Positions 34,101 to 46,172 are shown, counted from the stretch's first letter. The stretch: DNA of 64,000 nucleotides from Rutpela maculata (GCA_936432065.2 OW386285.2:412936547-413000546), one strand, 5' to 3'. Notes: generated from the sequence alone by a model not told the origin. A program made the numbers and translations.

Positions 34101-35879
34101 GGGGATTTTTTATGCAAAAAATCTTTTTTTTTTCAAATTCAATTTTCACCATTTTTTTCTGAATAATGATCATATAGAAAACATTTGTAATTGTTGAACA
34201 ACTCTCGCAGAATTTTTTTTTTTTTTCATAGCAAAATCTAGACAGTGAAGTACGTATAGCCTTTTTCGAGGACAGTTTTTTTTCCAAAAAGTTGAATCTA
34301 TCGTAAAATAATGCAGATATCGATCTGAAATTTTTATCAGATATTTCCTCTTATATAACACGTACTTTAGTAAAATTTAAAAAATTTCAAAATTTCCGTT
34401 TTTTTGAATTTACCCCAGAGCTAATAAAGCTATCTTAACGTTCGGGGGCTCATTTTATAGGTTTTTTTAATACCATAACATTTTCATTTGAAGTTTTCCT
34501 CAGATTATTATTAGCCTTCTCTTTAAACTTGAAAAACCGATTTTTCAACTTTGCCACCCTCCACCTCCCTTATACGGTATGACATCACTTGGCGCGCTAT
34601 AAGGGCTTGTCTTGGATGCTCAACCCAACAACTTAAAACATAAAATCGTATTTATCTATTTCCACCATGTCAAAGTACAATTCGATTGGACTATTCGTCT
34701 GCGAGACATTTCTAACAGATTTAATAGCTTGTATTAATAATTATCTGAAAGTAAAAATTCCAGGTGTTACTGCTTATTTTAGTAAATTCCCTGTTATTTT
34801 CAGGTTCTCCCTGAGAAAAATAAATTCCCTGACAATCCCAGGTTTTCCAGATTAGTAGACACCCTCTTATAAGAACCAATGAGCAAGATTTGGAAAATGT
34901 GGACCAATAAGGACAGATTTTCAGGAAAAAGGGCATTCCAAGTGAAAATATTACATAAAATTACAGCGATTTCGCTCAGTAACGCGACAGACGAGAGCCC
35001 GTTTTTTGACAACACTGCACCAATCAAATGTCATTATTAGTGGTAAACTAACCTAGATCGGCTTTTGACAGTACCAACACGAAAAAATTATCGCTCTAAT
35101 TTTTTGTGTCGACAAATTTTGCGATAATTTTTTTGACATATATGTTTTGTTTCGTGAAATGTTTTCCGCAAATAGGTTCACTCTTGCTTTTAAATTTTAT
35201 CTATACATTTTTCTCTAGCTTATTGCTAATTGTTAACGTAAATTGTATTATTGGATTAGATACGTAGTAATATAATATAAATACCGTGCGTGCAATTTCC
35301 CATTAGGCATGTACATTCACGTAGCGCGAGAAATATGACAACACCGGCAGCCGTAAATTCGTCCATCGATGGAGCATTCCAGCTCTGTTATTTCATTTCA
35401 GCCAGCTGGCACACGCGATGTTGCAATTCTACTCCCCATGCCTAGCCCGCGACTACACACACGTATAACACACCACCACATAAGTTGACAACTCCCAAGG
35501 CTGTGTGGAATATATATAGTCTAGGGACTTGTTACACACAGCTTTCAATGGATTATAATAACGTAATTACAAAATAATAATTATCACAAATTGAATACAA
35601 ATGCCTACCGAGCAGGCAAGTCAATGGGGAACAATCCAAGCCAGTTCTTAATATATCGACAGATTGCACCATGCGTACTCGGTTTAGTTATTCTGAACTT
35701 GTCATATAATATAACCTGTAAATAAATATCCTGCTGTGTTGGAACACTTTGATACACAGCAATGTTTTCATTTTAAACGTTTTTCTAATTAATTTTGTTC
35801 GTATTGACATTGGATATAACATAACCTCAACAGCGCGAACAACCCACATACCTCATCTGATGTTCACTTTGTTTTATAT
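34101..35879. other. Mixed gene-free DNA with a GC-richer island
   Basis: 34200-34560 has the low-complexity texture of a foldback arm without a partner. 34745-34862 is rich in CCAGG/CCCTG words (ATTCCAGG, TCCCAGG, TTTTCCAG), resembling a MITE remnant. 35330-35530 is distinctly GC-richer (around CAGCCAGCTGGCACACGCG) and has no repeat partner in the window, so it is the best candidate here for unique, possibly regulatory, DNA. Confidence 0.3.
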
Positions 35880-36070
35880 ATGACAAATGTATTGTATTAG
35901 TTTAATTTAGTTTAGTTTATTAGTTTAATTCAGATATATAAATAATATGTATATATCTTTTTGTTCATAATTTAGATAAGTATTGAATTATTTTGTATTT
36001 TCCTATTCTGTAATTGGGTTTCACCTGTTGAATAGAGTACCAAATAAATAAATAAATAAATAAATAAATA
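35880..36070 (+). mobile_element. LINE 3' UTR ending in (AAAT)n
   Basis: Sequence ending TTCACCTGTTGAATAGAGTACC followed by an (AAAT)n tract at 36042-36070, the usual 3' end of several insect non-LTR retrotransposons. No coding part remains. Confidence 0.55.
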
Positions 36071-36514
36071 CCTAGAAAGGCATGTGAAACAACCGAGTAC
36101 GGCTGCTGCACTCTGGCGGAAATAATGAAACTATCTGTTCCCCATTATTTCTTGTTAAAGACAAATGTACTTACGTATGGTAATCCATCACTATATCATG
36201 CATTACAATAATTCATAACACTTATTCCAATTAAACTCTCACAGTATAAATACCCTCTGCTTAATTAAACAACCGTAACTTAATCTTTAGCCCGATAAAT
36301 TGAAAATAAGAATTAAATAAGTAAATATATATTAATAAACACTTTATACAATAATAAGGTCATTTAGTGATATGGCAGTTTCCTCCTTTTCCTACTTTTT
36401 CCTCATTTTAAAGTATAACAAACCAATAGCCTCAGAAAAAAATTCCAGCTCAATTGAATCAATAACCACAGAGATATTCGCATTTGAATAGAAACACGCT
36501 CGGCCTGCCAACAG

Positions 36515-38285
36515 TCCGTAGAGTGACGTCACTTGGCGTGCGCCGATACCTATATTAATCTGGAAGTAAAATCGCTTAGTTTTCGAGAAAAAAAACCGGC
36601 GTAGAACCAAACCAGACTTAGTGGGATTCTTTAGTAAGACAATCGTGTACACGAAATCATTTTTTACGACATTTTTTGGTGGTCGAGAACTTTTTTATTT
36701 CGGAAAAACTCAAAAAATAGATTTTTAATGAAATATGTTTTTTAACGCCTCCACCGCTATATCTCTGAAAATATTTGTGCTATCAAGCTATTTTTTTTTT
36801 TTAGACTAAAGTAGACACAATAGCGCTTCGAACAACGTCCCACGTGAACCCGATTTATTTTTTTTTATGTTAGAAAAATAATAGGAAACTCAAACTTGTT
36901 ATTTTCAGTAGCGTAATTTTAGACAATCGAGAAAAAAATTTATTTATGAAAATTTGTATATACATGCTGCGTACAAATTGAAGCCAATAGTTGAAAAAAG
37001 TTTTTAGGATAAAAATTTTTCATGTCCCGTTCATAGTATTGAGTCAGCGATTTTTTTTAACGGGCCAAAGTCATATTCTTGCGCGCTCGGCTGTAGCAAG
37101 CCTGCCGACTGCAAGGATCTGACGGTCCCGGTCGGGGTGTATGTAGTAGTTTAACTTATATCAATAGATACAAAACCAGTAGTGATCAAAAGCATCTAGG
37201 GGATCAATATTATTGTTCAATATTTCATATATTGTACAGTAGTATTGATCATATGTTGTTAATATTAAGAAATTGTACAATAAATATAATAGTCTCCTTT
37301 TAATAATAAAAAGACAGGTAGGTAGATATAAATACCTAATCTATAAATATCAATCAGTGTTACTAACTACCCACCTAATTAGTAAGTTTATTAGACATTT
37401 TTAAATGAATGAAAGTAAAAACGTACGCAGAAAATAATGAGTTTTATTGTTGAAATAAATTTTCTATTTGGATAGATAAATATGTAGTATGTAGTTTATG
37501 TAGGCCCTACATTAATAGCATTCTAATTCGTTCATATCTGCCTCGAAATCTTGAATAATGTTGTTACAGGAACGACATTTGCACTCGTTGCAACATTTTT
37601 AGGCCTTCCTCAAAACAAGCACATTTTCGATTATCACAATTTTTATCCGAACAATGAATACTTAATGATTTTCGACAACCGTCACTTCTACGTGACTAAT
37701 CTGACCAACCCTGCATGCGAGGTGTATTAATTGCGTCCCAATGTCGCATTTAGCCCTGATAAAAAAAATCGCTGTTGCCAAAAACTTTTGTGATTATTAG
37801 GCTTTATTTTCTTCGCTGCATGTATGTAAATATTTTCAAAAATAAAAAAGTTTATCGATTGGTGAAGATTTCAATACATAAAATATATATTTTCAGTTTA
37901 TCTGATTTTTAGAGAAATGAAAGTGCGAATTGTGCCCAAACCGTTTATATTGGTAAAAGCGCTACAGTGTGTGCTTTAATTTTACACAAAACAAATTTCG
38001 ATACCTTTAATAGTTTTAAAGATATGGCGGTGGAAACAAAAAAAACAATTTTCTTTAAAAATAAATTTTTTTCAGTTTTTATTGATTTAAAAAGTTCGAG
38101 ACCACAAAAAAATGTAAAATATGATTTCATATGCCCGGTGACATACTCAAAGGAACTGAGCTGGTTCTACGCCAAAAAAAAAAAACGACACGATAGACTT
38201 ACGAAATCGCTGCTTTACAGAACGAGTTAGCCACTTGCATTCACAGCCGTGTTCACTCGGCGGTTCAGCCAACTGACGTCACAAC
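36515..38285. mobile_element. Q: 1.8-kb foldback related in style to Z
   Basis: The left arm (to about 37065) and right arm (from about 37760) are inverted relatives. They share GTGACGTCAC near 36521 and TGACGTCACA near 38271, TACGACATTTTTTGGTGGTC and GACCACAAAAAAATGTAAAA, and the GCTTTA/TGCTGCGT blocks. Z copies carry the related ACGACATTTTTTAGTGGTC block, so Z and Q look like one superfamily. The loop holds a CXC-domain gene fragment. Confidence 0.7.
37512..37695 (-). pseudogene. TSO1/tesmin-like CXC domain fragment
   Basis: On the minus strand GCRKSLSIHCSDKNCDNRKC is followed by ACFEEGLK. After a one-base frameshift near 37595 comes KCCNECKCRSCNNIIQDFEA, with a stop at 37512-37514. The spacing of the cysteines (C-x-C, C-x4-C, C-x-C-F, CC-x2-C-x-C-x2-C-N-N) is that of a single CXC (CRC) domain, a zinc-binding DNA-binding module. 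The upstream frame is closed by TAG at 37696-37698. It sits in the loop of foldback Q and is probably the C-terminus of a transposon-encoded protein. Confidence 0.7.
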
Positions 38286-39015
38286 TCGACTACATGGTTA
38301 TCCCGAGCGTTTTTAAGCGCGTCGACTTTAATAATTTTTTTATACATGAAGGCGGCGTCAGTAAATTCTAAGTTTTGGCATACTTACTATACTCACCAAG
38401 CTCTTTCAGAATATGTAATAACAAAAAATTGTTAAATGAGCCTATTGTTGTATATTACACTGCCTGCTGATTCTCTGTATGTAGCGTTTATTACTGTTAC
38501 TAGATGGCGGTACCAGAACCATATTTCATTTCTCTTTGATCAACTTAAAATAGAACATAAGGCGAAACATTGCTCTCTCTGTCTTTATGCATAATGTGAT
38601 TGGTCGAAACATGACTAAGAACTGTTTACAATGAAAACTCAGAGCTTAAGCAGTTTTGGACCAGTCACCAGTCTATGCATTATGGTTCAAGGTATATTGG
38701 TTTATTGATTGTCATTACATTTAAAATATGGCAAATTCCGAGAACTCTTAAGTTTTTACAGTTGCAATTGTTAAATAATTATTCCTACTTTGTTCTTTAT
38801 TAGATGAGTCGGTTTGGAAATACATTTTAATGTGACGTAAATAATGAAATTGCAAATAAAGGTCAGTAAACACTAAAAAATTATAAGAAAACGTCTGCAG
38901 ACAGTTAATGGCAAAACTTAATATTAAAGATGTTTTATGTACTTTATTTGTGAAATATTCTCCCCAAATACCACTCTTGCTTTTATATTCTATCTATAAT
39001 TTTTTTTCTCAAGCT
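38286..39015. other. Gene-free AT-rich DNA
   Basis: No gene. 38960-39015 (CCACTCTTGCTTTTATATTC) resembles 35180-35240 (TCACTCTTGCTTTTAAATTT), so both are pieces of one dispersed repeat. Confidence 0.4.
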
Positions 39016-39143
39016 AAATTGCTAAAAGGTAATATAACTCGTGTAAATTGGCAAGTTTATTATTAATCCCTCCCGCTAAAGCGCTCGGGATTTAATCAGA
39101 TAATAAACTGACAATTTACACTCTTGATATTACCAGGCAAATT
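39016..39143. repeat. Palindromic element with GC-rich tip
   Basis: Arms AAATTGCTAAAAGGTAATAT and ATATTACCAGGCAAATT, inner arms TAAATTGGCAAGTTTATTAT and AATAAACTGACAATTTA. Tip CCCTCCCGCTAAAGCGCTCGGG. Confidence 0.75.
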
Positions 39144-39689
39144 CTAAGTACTAGTGATATTACATACTAAAATTGCACTGGGCTTGACAGCTGAAACGTC
39201 AGTTGAATTAATGTAAAAATCCAAGGATTTCTCTTTATTTTTTATTTTTCTGTGAACCTAGCAGGCTTACAGAAGCAAAAGGAACATACATAATTACTAA
39301 CTTTTTAAATATTTTGGGGTTTTCTATAAAAAATAATAATTTTAAAATTCGATTTTTAAATAAAGCCGTGACTTTTTGCGTTGCCAAGGATCTATAATAA
39401 ATAAACATATTATTGGTGTGGGGCCATCTTGTCTGGCCAGTCATATTACAACCTACAATACTTGCATTTGTCATTGTAATAATAGTCTAATAAATATATT
39501 TCGTACACTAAAAATAATCCGAAAATTCAGCACTCAAAGCCTGTTGCCTTTAAGAAACAACATTCGTTCATTTTAAAATCGGCCAACGCGTTCCAAAATA
39601 ACGAGGCGTTCCGGTATTAAATAGCACACACTGTATATAAAACTAAATGGAGACAAAACATCTTCAATAGGTTTTAAGGTTTAATAGAA

Positions 39690-39880
39690 GTAACTATTTT
39701 AAATATTAATCTATATATGTATATATTTAAAACACAAGCCGTTTTCTGTTTCGGCTTCGCCAGCGGCTTCCACTCGACTGATTTTGATGATCCTTTTTTT
39801 AAATAACCCTCTTTATCCACAGATGTGTTCATCACTAATTTTAATTTTCTTACATTATTATTTTCATTCATAAAAACGAA
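39690..39880 (-). mobile_element. Dispersed repeat sharing 80 bp with 46970-47055
   Basis: Minus strand contains AAGCCGCTGGCGAAGCC and TGTGTTTTAAATATATA, matching the plus strand at 46970-47055 (GCAGCTGGCGAAGCC, TGTGTTTTAAATATATA). The copy at 46970 follows directly on a Helitron-like terminus, so these may be two tails of related rolling-circle elements. Confidence 0.5.
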
Positions 39881-40046
39881 ATGGGAGTTGAAATAAATAA
39901 ATGAATCTCAGTGCTCGAACTATAACGTACTGATGGCCCCTACTACAACAAACTTCGCATGTAGAGACCGCACTTGACCGAAGAGATCCGAGTAAATCAG
40001 AGCCAGAGTGTATGTATCGCATATCGCATATTCAGTAAAAAACGAA

Positions 40047-41271
40047 TAGTCCAGTCAACGGACTAACTTGAGTACTAATGAATGGATTTTGATGAAAAAT
40101 TGTGCAATGTGTTTGTAATGACTTTAATAAAAAAGTTAAAAACAAGATTAGAGTAGGAAATAATCAGAAGCGAGTTCTGTAACTTCTAGAAATAGGTCAA
40201 AAATGGAAAAAAGAATGTGTTTACCTTTTTTTTTTTTTTTGACCCAAAATAAGATGTTTTTACTCTTGTGAATTTTCTCAAAAAAATGCATATTTTTCGA
40301 GATATGGCCACTCGAAAATTCCTAAAAATGTAAAAATTGAAAAAAAATCTGAAAAAATTCAGATGAATGTATCATCGAAATGCAAGACTTTTTTTATTTG
40401 CAACTTTTCTGTAAAGTGTGTATTCAGAGAGTTTTTCCGGAAAAACATGAAAAACTACCCCCATATTTGACATTGTAGCGCTTTAAAAATATGTAATTTA
40501 AAAATTTGAAAAAATTCAGACGTATGCATTGAGGCCTTCTAAACATTTATTGTCCCTTGGAATTTTTTTGTAACCTGCTAATTTTCCGAGTTACAGTCAG
40601 TTTTTCATGATAAATAATGTACTATATTTTCTGCACATGAAAATTCGAAAAATGAGCGTGATTTATATAAGTATATTATTATAAAAAAATATGAAGCTTA
40701 TATAGTTATACCATTTTTAAAGATTCAATATAATTTTTAAATTGAAAATGTGAAAAAGATTTCCGGAAAAATTTTTTAATGTGCAGAAAATATAGTACAA
40801 TATTTATCGTCAAAAACTGTAACTCGGGAAATTAGCAAGTTACAAAAAAAATTCCAAGAGACAAAAAATATTTAGAAGGCTTCAATGCATACGTTTGAAT
40901 TTTAAAATTTTTAAATTATATATTTTTTAAATATATTTAAAGCGCTACAATGTCAAAGGTAGTTTTTTAGGAGTTTTCGAGTGGCCATATCTCGAAAAAT
41001 ATGCATTTTCCGAAAAAATTCACAAGAGTAAGAACATCTTATTTTGGACCAAAAAGGTAAATATACACTGTTTTTTTTTTAATTTTTGACCTATATTCTT
41101 CTAAGTTACGGAACCCGTGATAAAAGTGGTGTTTTCTACCCCCTCCGATCAGTTCCTACTCTAATCTTTATTAACGTCATTACAAACACATTGCACAAGG
41201 TTTCATCAAAATCCATTCATTAGCACTGAAGTTAGGATTTTGGTCATTTTAGAGCTCCGTTGACTGGACTA
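40047..41271. mobile_element. 1.2-kb palindromic foldback, TAGTCCAGTCAACGG termini
   Basis: Ends TAGTCCAGTCAACGGA and TCCGTTGACTGGACTA are exact inverses. The arms match throughout: TGGATTTTGATG / CATCAAAATCCA-type blocks, GAGATATGGCCACTCG and CGAGTGGCCATATCTC. The centre is near 40659. GAA stands outside both ends, or TA may be the duplicated target. No coding potential. Confidence 0.85.
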
Positions 41272-41461
41272 GAATTCGAATAAATTTTCGCTTTTGTTTT
41301 ATTCATTTCAATTTTCTGGAGAATATCTCTTTTCATCATGGAACGACATGCTATTCCCATTTTAGGTGACTGCAATTGTTTATTTGTTTTTTTATGAAGG
41401 TTTTTGTTGTTTGTGACCCATCTTATACACAGCTCATTAATGACAGGCACACAAAAAATTA

Positions 41462-41712
41462 TATAAAAAAAAAATTTTTAAGAAAAAGCTTTTATTTGAA
41501 AAAACTACTAAAAAGCAAAAATATTTTTTTATAAATTCATACACCTGGAAGCCAAAAGCTTTGAGGACGGTCATATAGCGCTATTGCATAGTTACTTTGC
41601 TCAATTGACCGCCCCCAAAGCTTTTGGTTTCCAGGTGTATGAATTTAAACAAAATTATTTTTACTTTTTAGTAGTTTTTTCAAATAAAAGCTTTATCTTA
41701 AAAATATTTTTT
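41462..41712. mobile_element. 250-bp palindrome
   Basis: Arms share CACCTGGAAGCCAAAAGCTTT (left) and AAAGCTTTTGGTTTCCAGGTG (right), continuing outward through ACTACTAAAAAG / CTTTTTAGTAGT and AAGCTTTTATTTG / CAAATAAAAGCTTT. Confidence 0.8.
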
Positions 41713-41774
41713 TTACATAATGTTATTTTTTACTTTTTAGTCTACTTATTTTACAGACAGACAAAACCCTTTAT

Positions 41775-41912
41775 TTGCCACCGCCATCCACCCCTTCCCT
41801 CTCCCGTCTTCTCCCTCTAACACTACCTCCCACTTCTTCCCACCCCTTTCCCACATTTTCCCGTCCCTTCCCGCCCTTCCCGCCCATCCCCCCCCTTCCC
41901 CACCTCTCCCAC
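41775..41912 (+). repeat. 138-bp polypyrimidine tract
   Basis: Almost only C and T with CCTTCCC and CCACCTC words; the complement is polypurine. A proline/serine-rich ORF read from it is an artefact. Such tracts can adopt triplex (H-DNA) structure. Confidence 0.8.
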
Positions 41913-42335
41913 GTCCGCCATATTAAATTTAGAATGACGTCACATAGTTTATCGTATTTTACTCATCAAACCAAGGGGGCTGTGAAGAAAAAGCTTGGGA
42001 CAGCCGCCATATTGAATTTAGAATGACGTCGCATTGTTTATCGTGTACTTTACTCGTCAAACCCTTTCATTTGATACTCATATCAAGAGGGTCGTGACTA
42101 AAAAGCAGAGCCGTCTTCTTGGGACGTCCGCCATATTGGATTTAGACCAATAATGGCTATACTATGTTGCATTGTCACCGGACTTATATACGTGTGCCAA
42201 ATTTCAAAGCTTTAGCTTAATTAGAACTAGTCGTAATTCAGCTTCCAAGATTTCACCTAAACAAACAAACACTCATACATACATACATACAAACATTGCA
42301 AGTTAAATAAAAGCTTTTAAAAAAAGTTCAAACGC
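41913..42335 (+). repeat. CGCCATATTG tandem block, MITE-like with CATA microsatellite tail
   Basis: CGCCATATT(A/G) followed by A/GATTTAGA occurs three times (41917, 42004, 42130). The first two continue into GAATGACGTC, and then comes a GTGCCAAATTTCAAAGC block with ACATACATACATAC (about 42276). This arrangement is seen in insect non-autonomous elements. The 54676-55132 repeat shares the CCGCCAT...TTTGAATTT theme. Confidence 0.5.
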
Positions 42336-42362
42336 AAAGGTCAGACCCTTATATCTTATCTT

Positions 42363-42784
42363 GGATGGGAGTAGTCCACAACCACTTAACTGGTCCTTAC
42401 TTTCTGTCTCCAAATTTAAACGGTGAAAGTTATGAATTATTTTTAAGAAACGAGTTGATGCCGTTGCTAGAAGATGTCCCACTTGCAACGAGGCAAAATA
42501 TGGTGTTCCAGCACGATGGATTTTCGGATCACAATACGTCAGTGGCTGGATGAAGAATATCCAAATAATTGGATCGGTATGGGAGGACCAATTCCTTGGC
42601 CTGTGAGATCCCCTGACTTAACTCCATTGGATTTTCATGTCTGGGGGCAATTGAGGCAGAGGATAATCGACATGGCGAGCAAACAAAAAACAATTTCACT
42701 TCAAGAGTGACCAAAATAGAAGTGAGGAAGAGATTTCGTGTCTGTATACGGAGCAGAGGTTCTCATTTTGAACAAGATTTATAA
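42363..42784 (+). pseudogene. C-terminal half of a Tc1/mariner-like DDE transposase
   Basis: Three reading frames together give a family-typical C-terminal half. Frame one (42363-42525) reads LTGPYFLSPNLNGESYELF and FQHDG, where the D is the expected second catalytic aspartate. Frame two (42520-42706) reads QWLDEEYPNNWIGMGGPIPW followed by PVRSPDLTPLDFHVWG, in which the second D of the SPDLTPLDF signature matches the third catalytic position. Frame three (42707-42784) reads VRKRFRVCIRSRGSHFEQDL and stop, the usual end of these proteins. Two frameshifts inactivate it. The family is the insect transposase group often tagged DUF4817/IS630-Tc1-mariner. A 5' half of a similar gene is at 61323-61923. 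Confidence 0.85.
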
Positions 42785-43337
42785 TAATAAATAAATTAGT
42801 TTTCAATTTAAGGCTATTGTTTGTATTGTATTTTCAACATTAAGTTCCTTTAAAACAATGAACGTGCTCTACCTGCTCACCTGTTATTGAACTTTTTCGT
42901 TTAACTAGTTTTTTTTCCTAACATTTTACCTCGTTGGAAAGCTAATAAAAAAATATGTTATGTAAATGGTTGTTATGATTAATGTATCAATGTTTTTTTG
43001 TAATAAATCTCCGTCATTTTGACAGAAATTAAAAAATCTATTTTTTTGTAATTTTTGTTGTATCTTTGGGCCATTGGGTATTTTTTGACATTTTACTGTT
43101 AATAGTGCATTGTTAAAGAGTAAGTACGAAAATTAAAATCAAGAGCCACTGAATTAGTAGTAATTTTTAAATTTAATTTTGGATATGCAAATTTGCAGTT
43201 CTTGAATGAAAAGTGAAAAATTTAAATAACAAGTCGAAAACTAAAAACTTTTGCATATAACACGAGTTGAAATTATTACAAATTAGGTCCTCTAACACCC
43301 CTTGACAGGAATACGTCAAGTTATCAGTAACCCTGTA

Positions 43338-44019
43338 TATACAGTATGTTTCACTTGAAATGGTAACACCTCAATTACTTTTTTTTTTTCGATTTGAATA
43401 AAATTTTACTTAAGTATAGAACAAATTAGGATCTATTTATGACCAGAAAAACATTCGCCTTCTACAAATGCAAAGCCACCTGCGGTACAAAACTACGCGG
43501 AGAAAAACAAAAAATCATATTAGGCATTTTTTTATCGGAAAATTTTGTTAATGAAACTTGTTCAGAATTGTCCAAAATGCTTATGCCCAAAATTTAATCA
43601 AAATAAAAAAATTCAAATTCAACTACCTGGCAGCTTGGGTTTAATTTCAAACAAAATTGTCATAGTAGTTCTCTAAACAAAAAATCTCATTAATATGATA
43701 TTTTCGGACTTGATTATTTTAATCAAAATTTAAGTATATATTTTTTTATTTTGATCACATTTTGGACTTAAGGCTTTTGAACAATTCTGAACAAGTTTCA
43801 TTAACAAAACTTTCCGATAAAAGTATGCCTAATATGATTTTTTTATTTTCTCCGCATATTTTGGTACCGCAGGTGACTTTGCATTTGTAGGAGGCGAATG
43901 TTTTTTTTGATCATAATAGATCCTAATTTGTTTCATACTTAAGTAAAATTTGATTCAAATCGGAAAAAAAGTAAAAAAGTTATTGGGCTGTTATCATTTC
44001 AAATGAAACACACTGTATA
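43338..44019. mobile_element. 680-bp palindromic MITE, TATACAGTATGTTTCA termini
   Basis: Left TATACAGTATGTTTCACTTG and right AAATGAAACACACTGTATA are inverted. Arms match through GCAAAGCCACCTGCGGTAC / GTACCGCAGGTGACTTTGC and TTGTTCAGAATTGT / ACAATTCTGAACAA. TA target suggested. Centre near 43679. Confidence 0.85.
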
Positions 44020-45683
44020 TTTTAGGAAAATAAGGAAGAAAAATTTTTCTTACGGTATATACTTTTGACGAACTTAAATATGTAATATCAATTTATTTAT
44101 AGATACAAAAAAAACGAAATAAGATAATAACCCATTGTTCATCAGATTACAAAGCACCCTGTTCAAACATTGTGACTACTCAGCTTGACTGGACGATTGC
44201 TTATTCCCTGTGGGGTTGACGTTACCCACGGAACGACTATATTTATAAACACACATTACACACGAAGAACCCTTAAGCAAATAAGTAAATGTAGAATAAC
44301 GACTGGACAGTTTTATCATAAAAATACAAACACACTGCATAAATCAGACAAAGAGAAATATGGTTATTAATTAACATGCTGTCAAATATATAAAATTTAA
44401 TACAAAGTATAGGAAGACAACTTAAATGACATCTCCATCATTTCTAAAAATGATTTGTATAAAATTTATCATGTCGTACAGCCCTATTAGAAATTTAAAA
44501 TTCATTCAGTAAATATATATGGCTAACTTTAACAGTTGGCAAAAAAACCGCTATTTTCTGGAAAAGTCCGGGCCAGTGGTTAAAACTGGAAAAAACAGTC
44601 TAGTAAGAAGTTGTGAATAAGAAGAATACAATTTACAGGTATAGTAGAATAAGCCAAATAATAAATTGTAAACCAATGTAAACAAAAAAATTTGTATTAT
44701 TTGTAAATAAACTTCGAAATTAATGTTATTTAAATGTTAAAGATATTTTTCATTCGATATTTGAGTTTAGTGTGCTATGAAATTTTCTGTAAAAAATGTT
44801 TTTGTCGACAGACATACAGACACAGTAGACATACAGACAAAGCACTAACGGAGTGACCTAATTTCGTATCTGCATAATTTGAAACATGATATACAGACAT
44901 TTTTGAAAGTGATTTTTTCACGATTATAATTAGCTACAAATAACATTTTCCGAACCTTAGTTAAAATTTTCTTCGTTGTTATTGTCTCCATATACTCTAA
45001 ATAAATAATTAGAAAATAATTAACTAATGCAATGTAATGCAATTCAATATAACCAACATATGGATCATATAATGATAACAAATTTTCATATTCACTCAAC
45101 AAATAACAAATAAACAATTGCCGTCGCCCAAAATGGGAACTAACATGTTGTTCCATGATGAAAACTCTGATTTACTCGGATCTCTTCGCTCAAACAGCTT
45201 TATCTATGTGAACCACGGTGGGTGGAGTATTAAAAGTATATGGAGAACGGATCAACCGATTGCTTTGAAATTTTGGTTACCAAGATAATCGAGTATGATC
45301 TCTCCAACTAAAATATTTTCGAAAGTGCGGTGTTGCCACTTATACGTAAAACTGGCAACATCTTCGTTATTTTAAATGGAATATCCTGTATATTTTTGCA
45401 TTTTTTGGATCGTCGTCACTTTCTGAGTAATTTTTGTTAATATTTCCCTATACCTATCTCAAGCCGTTTTCGAGATAATTCTTTTCTGAATTTATTGCCA
45501 AAAATTTGACTTCCAATAAATCATGTTTTCTCCTACCTATGCAGAAATAAAAAGGTATTTTTTTTGTTGCGGCGAGGCAAGGCCTGGGGGCATCTACTCC
45601 ATTAATCAAATGTTTCGAATATCATAGAGGGTGAGTTAGAGAACGCTTTCTATATGTGACTTAGAAAAATGCACGAAAGCCAA
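44020..45683. other. Gene-free AT-rich DNA
   Basis: No supported gene. It holds the right member of a perfect 24-base inverted pair (45165-45188, partner 39979-40002) and an ACATACAGACA-type simple repeat near 44813-44840. The 45230-45650 stretch looks like a degraded element arm (ATATCCTGTATATTTTT at 45380). Confidence 0.35.
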
Positions 45684-46165
45684 TTTTACTTCCACATCCA
45701 GTGGAAGTATAGTAACGACAAAAAAAATTTTAAAAATTTTTATTGTTCAAATAGGCTTAGAATGTCATGAAACGTCGAGATTTCAAGTTTGAGCGAAAAA
45801 AAAATTTCTGTCTGTCGGTCTGTAACTTTTTTTGTGCGCACGTTTACTCTGGAACCGTTTGAGATATTGACTTGAAATTTGGTACACGTATGTACTTTAA
45901 CGAGATCTAGAACTAGATTATATTTTCATCTTGTTCCGTCGAAGGGTAAATTGGGGTAAATTTGGAGTAAATAGGGAAATCAAGCAGGTAAGAGTTCATA
46001 AAATTGATATTTAGTATAGACAAGAGAAACTAAGGTCTCAAAAAAAATTTTGGCATTAGCCACCCCCATTACCACCCCCACCCCTTATTAAAGGGAATGA
46101 AAAAAAAATGTGATTTAGTGTGTGTACAAGAACCAGAAACCTCAAAATATTTTTTTACTTTACCC
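45684..46165 (+). mobile_element. X7: X repeat, 3'-truncated
   Basis: Starts TACTTCCACATCCAGTGGAA with an intact terminal hairpin. It runs to CCTCAAAATATTTTTTTACTT and is cut where the Helitron-like element begins. Confidence 0.88.
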
Positions 46166-46172
46166 CTGTATA

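Noticed and set aside
41775..42026. Proline-rich 83-codon ORF
   Set aside because: Direct translation of a polypyrimidine tract.
44185..44370. 61-codon ORF starting MTGRLLIPCGVDV
   Set aside because: Isolated, no homology recognised, no supporting context.
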